Assembly: GCA_026388095.1 (NCBI GenBank)
Contig: JAPLKL010000017.1
Location: forward strand, 1-64,000
DNA from: Elusimicrobiota bacterium
Lineage (GTDB): Bacteria > Elusimicrobiota > Elusimicrobia > UBA1565 > UBA9628
DNA length: 64,000 nt
Direction of reading: 5' to 3'
The notes under the pieces are model-generated. The model worked only from the letters and a program-made list of their open reading frames with translations, made no database searches and was not told the DNA's origin. The position numbers were made by a program, and so were the translations under genes. Below are positions 60,416-64,000 of this stretch, one piece after another (the stretch's first letter is position 1; the number at the start of each line of letters is the position of its first letter).

Positions 60416-61264
60416 ATGGGGCGCTGGGCCTCTGGCTGGATCGTCGCCGCGTCTTTGCTGGCCCTGCTCGCCCGGGGCCTCGCGGCCGATGAGGTGGAGT
60501 GCCCGGAGGGCACCGAGCGCATCCATACGGACAACCCTTACGATCCCTTCCAATGCGTGAACAAGGGCGACCGCCGCAAAGGCGGTCTTTCGCCGGCTCT
60601 GGGCCCGACGGGGTTCACCGCCAAGCCCCGCTGTCCCCCGGGCTCTCGCCCGGTGATGACCCCGACGTCGCTGCAGCCCTATCGTTGCGTCATGAGCTCC
60701 CGGACCCCCGCTGAGCCTGATATGACTCCCGACCTGGACACGGCGGGCCGGACCCGATCCTGGGCGGTCCCGCCTGAGTCCGCACAGAGGGGCGGCGCTC
60801 CCGGCGGCCGCCTGTCAGGTCCCCGAGGGTTGACGGAGCGTTCCTTCACCCGCTACGCCATCTCCGGCGGGCTCTCCTTCGACTACCCCAAGGACTGGCA
60901 TCTCACCGAGGCTTGGACCGACGAGCCGCCCACCATCTACGTGGTCTACGACACGGGCGGCGGCAAACAGGTGACCATGACGCTGACCGCCGCGGAGCCG
61001 GGGCAGGCCGGCTACCAGAGCCTGGATCTCGCCATCCTTATGGAGAAGGAATGGCAGAACGCCGCGCTGGACAAGAACGAAGGCCGGGTGGCGGGACTGC
61101 GGACCAAGTTCGCGACGGTCCCGGGCGCCAGCCGCAGCGCTTACGTGGACCGCGGCGGCGGACGCTACCTCACCCTGAACTACAGCGCCCCGGGGGAGCT
61201 GTACGAATTCTATCTCCCCGCTTTCCAGCGCCTGCTCAAGTCATTGCGCCTGAGCCCGCGCTGA
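60416..61264 (+). CDS. Unknown exported protein with two CPxG...C motifs
   Basis: A 282-residue protein with a signal peptide (about 1-24) that starts directly after the cNMP gene stop. Two short Cys motifs follow: CPEGTERIHTDNPYDPFQCV (about 28-47) and CPPGSRPVMTPTSLQPYRCV (about 73-92). After a Pro/Arg-rich linker, the last 135 residues form a beta/alpha domain (FSYPKDW-type: ISGGLSFDYPKDWHLTEAW) like the PsbP/DUF1795 group that binds to outer-membrane or secretion components. Function unknown; co-transcribed with pilT. Confidence 0.75.
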   Translation: MGRWASGWIVAASLLALLARGLAADEVECPEGTERIHTDNPYDPFQCVNKGDRRKGGLSPALGPTGFTAKPRCPPGSRPVMTPTSLQPYRCVMSSRTPAEPDMTPDLDTAGRTRSWAVPPESAQRGGAPGGRLSGPRGLTERSFTRYAISGGLSFDYPKDWHLTEAWTDEPPTIYVVYDTGGGKQVTMTLTAAEPGQAGYQSLDLAILMEKEWQNAALDKNEGRVAGLRTKFATVPGASRSAYVDRGGGRYLTLNYSAPGELYEFYLPAFQRLLKSLRLSPR

Positions 61265-61271
61265 ATACAAG

Positions 61272-61304
61272 CCGCCCAGACAGGCTGCGCGCCCGTCTGG
61301 GCGG
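61272..61304. terminator. Hairpin between convergent genes
   Basis: A perfect 10-bp stem (61272-61281 with 61295-61304) with a GC-rich loop sits 7 nt past the 60416 gene stop and 13 nt before the YtxH gene stop. T-runs are weak on both sides. Confidence 0.55.
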
Positions 61305-61317
61305 ATTCCAAGAGGCC

Positions 61318-61578
61318 TCAGCTGTGCTTGTCGGCCTCCGCGTAAGCCTGCTTGCCGGCCTTGAGGGCGGCCGCGATGGCTTCCTTCTTGTGCAGGCCGT
61401 CTTCCTTGATCTTGGCCAGCAGATCTCCGCCTTCCTCGCGCTTCTCCTTGAGCCAGTCGCCGATCTGCTCGCGGGTGTCCTTACCGGATTTGGGCGCAAA
61501 AAGGACGCCCAGGCCCGCGCCGATGGCGGCGCCGACCATGAACAAAATCAGGCTCGAGCCTCTGTCCTCACTTGACAT
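61318..61578 (-). CDS. YtxH-domain membrane protein
   Basis: An 86-residue protein with one N-terminal membrane segment (about 8-27: SLILFMVGAAIGAGLGVLFA) leading into APKSGKDTREQI, the hallmark of YtxH proteins. A charged amphipathic helix follows. Such proteins are often stress-linked; no enzyme activity is known. Confidence 0.88.
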   Translation of the reverse strand: MSSEDRGSSLILFMVGAAIGAGLGVLFAPKSGKDTREQIGDWLKEKREEGGDLLAKIKEDGLHKKEAIAAALKAGKQAYAEADKHS

Positions 61579-61651
61579 ATCCTATTCCTCCCCGAAATCG
61601 CGCGGCTTAACAGATATTCCGTCATTGTTATAACAGGTTGGCAAGAGGCTG

Positions 61652-62851
61652 TCAAGAGGAAGGCGCGCCGGGGTCGCTCGGGGCCGCTTTTCTGAGTTGG
61701 CTGTCCTTCTCGGCTAGGGCGCGCTCGTAGTCGGCCTTGAGGCGGTCCAAGGACTCAGCCTGCCGCTGCCGGGCTTCTTTCTCGCGGGACAGCTCCTCGT
61801 CGAACTTCTTAAGGAACCGCCCCTCCTTGTCGGCCCAGCTCTGGAGGAGACGCTTCTCGGCGTCGGCGTAGCGGGCCTCGGCTTCGCTGCCCTTGCGCTG
61901 GAACTCGGCCTCGAGCTCCTGGCGCCGGGCCGCGAGCTGCGCCTCGAGCTCCTGCGTGCGGTCCGCCAGGGCCCGGGCCTTCTCCTCGAACTGGCCGTCG
62001 ATGGTCCGGTCGAGCCGTTCGCGCGCCGCCTTGGTCCGGGCCCAGAGCCCGTTCTCGAGCTCGGACCAGTGGGCTTGCAGGTCGGCCTCGCGCTTGGCGG
62101 ACTGCTCGGCCAGGCGTGACTCCCGGGCCTGGTACTCGCGCCGCAGGGTCTCCTCGGCGCGCAGCAGGCGCGACTCCCCCTCTCGCGCCGAGAGCTCGGC
62201 GACCTTCTTGAGTTCCTGGACCTGCTCGCGCAGAGCGGAGATCTCGCGGTCCTTGTCCGCGATCTCCAGCTCCCGCCTCTTGATGGAGGCGTCGATCTCG
62301 CGGTCGCGCTGCTGGCGCAGCTGCTCCAGCATCTGCCAGTCGTGCTGCGCGGTGCGGGCGATCTCCTCCTTCGCGCGGCGCGCCGCCAGCAACTCGACCT
62401 CGCGGGCATCCAGGCTCTTTCTGAGCCGCTCCAGGGCCTTGGCCTGGGCCTCGCACTTCTCCCGGTAGGCGCGGGCCATCTGCTGGAGCTCGGCGTGCAG
62501 GCGCGCCAACTCGGTCTCCATGAGCGCGCGGCTTTCCTCGATGCGGGCCCGTTCCTCGGCCCTCACCTCGAGACGCACGGCTTCGCGCCAGCGCGCCTCG
62601 CTCTGGGTGCGCTCCTGGCGTTCTTTGTCCCAGGATTCGGCCTGCTTGTGCCATCGGTCGACCTGCTCGCTCAGCTCGGCGACCTTGGCCTCGGTGGCCT
62701 TGCGCTTGGCAGCCTCGTCCTGCACTTCGGCCTTGGCGCCGGCGTTGACGTCCTGCAGGTCCCGGATGGTGGCCAGGGCACCTCGGATGGCCAGGCGCGC
62801 GGCCTCCAGGCTGTTGATCTCGCGCAATGCCTCTTCGTCCCACTGGTTCAT
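61652..62851 (-). CDS. Long coiled-coil protein
   Basis: A 399-residue protein almost wholly predicted as coiled coil, from about residue 40 to 385, rich in Glu, Arg, Ala and Gln with heptad spacing (AEERARIEESRALMETELAR, DKDREISALREQVQELKK). No signal peptide or membrane segment, so it is probably a cytoplasmic fibre-forming protein. A TATATT about 30 nt before the ATG may be its -10. Function unknown; cytoskeletal or polar scaffold roles are possible. Confidence 0.75.
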   Translation of the reverse strand: MNQWDEEALREINSLEAARLAIRGALATIRDLQDVNAGAKAEVQDEAAKRKATEAKVAELSEQVDRWHKQAESWDKERQERTQSEARWREAVRLEVRAEERARIEESRALMETELARLHAELQQMARAYREKCEAQAKALERLRKSLDAREVELLAARRAKEEIARTAQHDWQMLEQLRQQRDREIDASIKRRELEIADKDREISALREQVQELKKVAELSAREGESRLLRAEETLRREYQARESRLAEQSAKREADLQAHWSELENGLWARTKAARERLDRTIDGQFEEKARALADRTQELEAQLAARRQELEAEFQRKGSEAEARYADAEKRLLQSWADKEGRFLKKFDEELSREKEARQRQAESLDRLKADYERALAEKDSQLRKAAPSDPGAPSS

Positions 62852-62940
62852 GAGCTGCCGTGCGGCGGCCGCCGCCAGCGTGTAGAATATAACCGAGAGG
62901 CATTACGGAATCATTACCCTGTTGCCTTGGAACGGACTAA

Positions 62941-63879
62941 ATGCATAAAATAGCTCACTGTGATGGGGAGGCTCCCGTGAAACCAGAAGCGGCTTCGCAG
63001 AAGTTCGACGTGGTGCGTCTGGCCGACGGCCTGTTCAAGGTGAAGCTCAACCAGGGCCGGGGCTTCTTCAAGATCGGGGTGGAGAAAAAACCCGGCGAAG
63101 CCAACTCCTTCTTCCTGGAGATCAATGGCGCCCGCAAGTTCGAGATCGGCAACGACTGCGACACCTGCCACTTCTGGTTCAAATGCCTGCATGAGCCACG
63201 CCTCTCCCGCAAGGTCGTCAATCTGCCTAAGGCCTTCCAGGTCCCCCGGCCGCTGGACGAGAACATGGTCCAGGACCTGGGCCCTATCCTCGAGCTCCAG
63301 GAGAAGGGCGAGTTCGAAGTGTTCGAGACGTCCATCAACGTCACCGGCCCCTACGACAGCGAGGACGAGGGCTCCTATTTCTTCAACAGCGAGTTCATGG
63401 ACCTCTGGGACATCTCGGACCCGCGCGAGGAAGGACTGCTCTCGGGCTGGGAGCATTACGAGGGGCAGCGGCCCCGCATCTTCCGGCACGCGGACTGCAA
63501 CGTCGTGGAGAGCCAGTTTGATTTCGTCGTCCCTCTGGTCCCGCGCGGGATGCTCAAGGATGAGAACGTCAAGGTCTACCAGTCCATGATCGCCAACGGC
63601 GACCGGCCGCGGATCCTGCTGCTGGGCCTCTACCATCGCGGCATCCCCGAGGTGGTCCGGCGCGGACGCAGCAAGATCCTGCATAGCTTCTTCGCGGGCT
63701 TCGTCCTCGACGGACATCACAAGCTGGCGGCCTACCGCCGCGCCGGGGTGCCGGCCAAGTTCCTCGTGGTGCTCTCCCAGAAGGCCAGCAAGTACTTCCT
63801 GCTGCGCGACGAGGGCGTCGCGCCGCGCCCCAGGTTCGAAGAGCGCCTCGCGGCTCTGGCCGCGCCAGCCGCCGGCTGA
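62941..63879 (+). CDS. Unknown protein with Cys cluster and ParB/Srx-like DGHHKL motif
   Basis: A 312-residue protein without signal peptide or membrane segment. A Cys cluster NDCDTCHFWFKC lies near residue 72. Near residue 258 the stretch FVLDGHHKLAAYRRAGVPAK resembles the active-site loop of the ParB/sulfiredoxin fold, where such His/Arg loops bind nucleotide phosphates. The rest is not recognised. The similarity rests on a short motif. No ribosome site is evident. Confidence 0.65.
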   Translation: MHKIAHCDGEAPVKPEAASQKFDVVRLADGLFKVKLNQGRGFFKIGVEKKPGEANSFFLEINGARKFEIGNDCDTCHFWFKCLHEPRLSRKVVNLPKAFQVPRPLDENMVQDLGPILELQEKGEFEVFETSINVTGPYDSEDEGSYFFNSEFMDLWDISDPREEGLLSGWEHYEGQRPRIFRHADCNVVESQFDFVVPLVPRGMLKDENVKVYQSMIANGDRPRILLLGLYHRGIPEVVRRGRSKILHSFFAGFVLDGHHKLAAYRRAGVPAKFLVVLSQKASKYFLLRDEGVAPRPRFEERLAALAAPAAG

Positions 63880-63880
63880 C

Positions 63881-63908
63881 TTGCGTTTTCAAAGAAACCG
63901 GCTATACT
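63881..63908 (+). promoter_or_regulatory. Promoter at the window edge
   Basis: TTGCGT (63881-63886), a 16-nt spacer and TATACT (63903-63908) form a good promoter directed out of the window. Transcription should begin near 63915. Confidence 0.65.
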
Positions 63909-64000
63909 AGAGGTGTCCTCCTAGGCCTAAGGACCTATTGCTGGCTTGGGTCTTAGGACTCTGAGCAAGTAGGACTGCGGGGGCTAGAATCTAGGTATGC
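63909..64000 (+). other. Start of a structured transcript running out of the window
   Basis: The 90 nt after the promoter hold no convincing open frame. CCTAAGGAC (63927-63935) can pair with GTCTTAGG (63950-63957) with one bulge, and repeats of the pieces CCTA and TAGG continue to the edge. It could be a leader or a small RNA gene. No known RNA family is recognised from this part. Confidence 0.4.

Overview
The window is gene-dense, GC-rich bacterial chromosome with no phage, IS element or CRISPR array. It suggests a Gram-negative, rod-forming bacterium: mreB, a PorV/UPF0164 outer-membrane family protein, secreted murein enzymes and a PilT-type pilus ATPase are present. The gene mix (11-subunit Nuo cluster, PorV-like protein, FlgD-like C-terminal domain on a huge secreted protease, a small histone-fold protein) fits Elusimicrobiota best. 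That placement is inferred from gene content and is not proven.

Layout. 1-1816: 3' part of a membrane Ser/Thr kinase. 1823-13031 (minus): a midA-nuoABCDHIJKLMN cluster for an 11-subunit complex I without the NADH module NuoEFG, preceded on the same strand by a 60-residue bacterial histone with its own consensus promoter (13101-13356). 13449-15030: TPR protein, tRNA-Met and a NarL-type response regulator. 15164-20751: a 1519-residue sedolisin protease with fibronectin-like repeats, overlapping a PorV-family gene. 20748-24773: a two-domain lytic transglycosylase, an unknown membrane-anchored protein, a small lipoprotein and a PAP2 phosphatase. 24778-29561 (minus): yceD-rpmF-plsX-fabG-acpP-rnc plus an acyl-CoA dehydrogenase. 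29586-37292: glycosyltransferases, a SpoIID-domain protein and envelope-associated unknowns. 37450-45067: tRNA-Lys, tRNA-Leu, tig-clpP-lon, an ABC exporter, a TPR protein and a zinc-ribbon membrane protein. 45074-52791 (minus): a two-domain glycosyltransferase, a GH130-like enzyme, an ABC-F ATPase, a thioredoxin-like lipoprotein and a secreted protein of possible phosphorylase fold. 52872-56392: dus, ssb, cold-shock protein, mreB and a cNMP-binding protein. 56519-64000: RRM protein, a lower-GC unknown gene, tRNA-Asn, an epimerase, pilT with a cNMP-binding partner, YtxH and coiled-coil proteins, and a final unknown gene followed by a promoter.

How genes work together. MidA (NDUFAF7 family) overlaps nuoA. 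In mitochondria this enzyme methylates the NuoD homologue during complex I assembly, so the cluster probably carries its own assembly methyltransferase. The lipid cluster couples phospholipid precursor synthesis to ribosome protein L32 and RNase III. Trigger factor, ClpP and Lon form a protein quality-control unit without clpX beside it.

Regulation. Two patterns recur: extended -10 promoters of form TGnTAnnnT, and start codons lying only 5-9 nt after a -10 hexamer with no Shine-Dalgarno sequence, which points to widespread leaderless mRNAs. There is no gene-free stretch over 300 bases.
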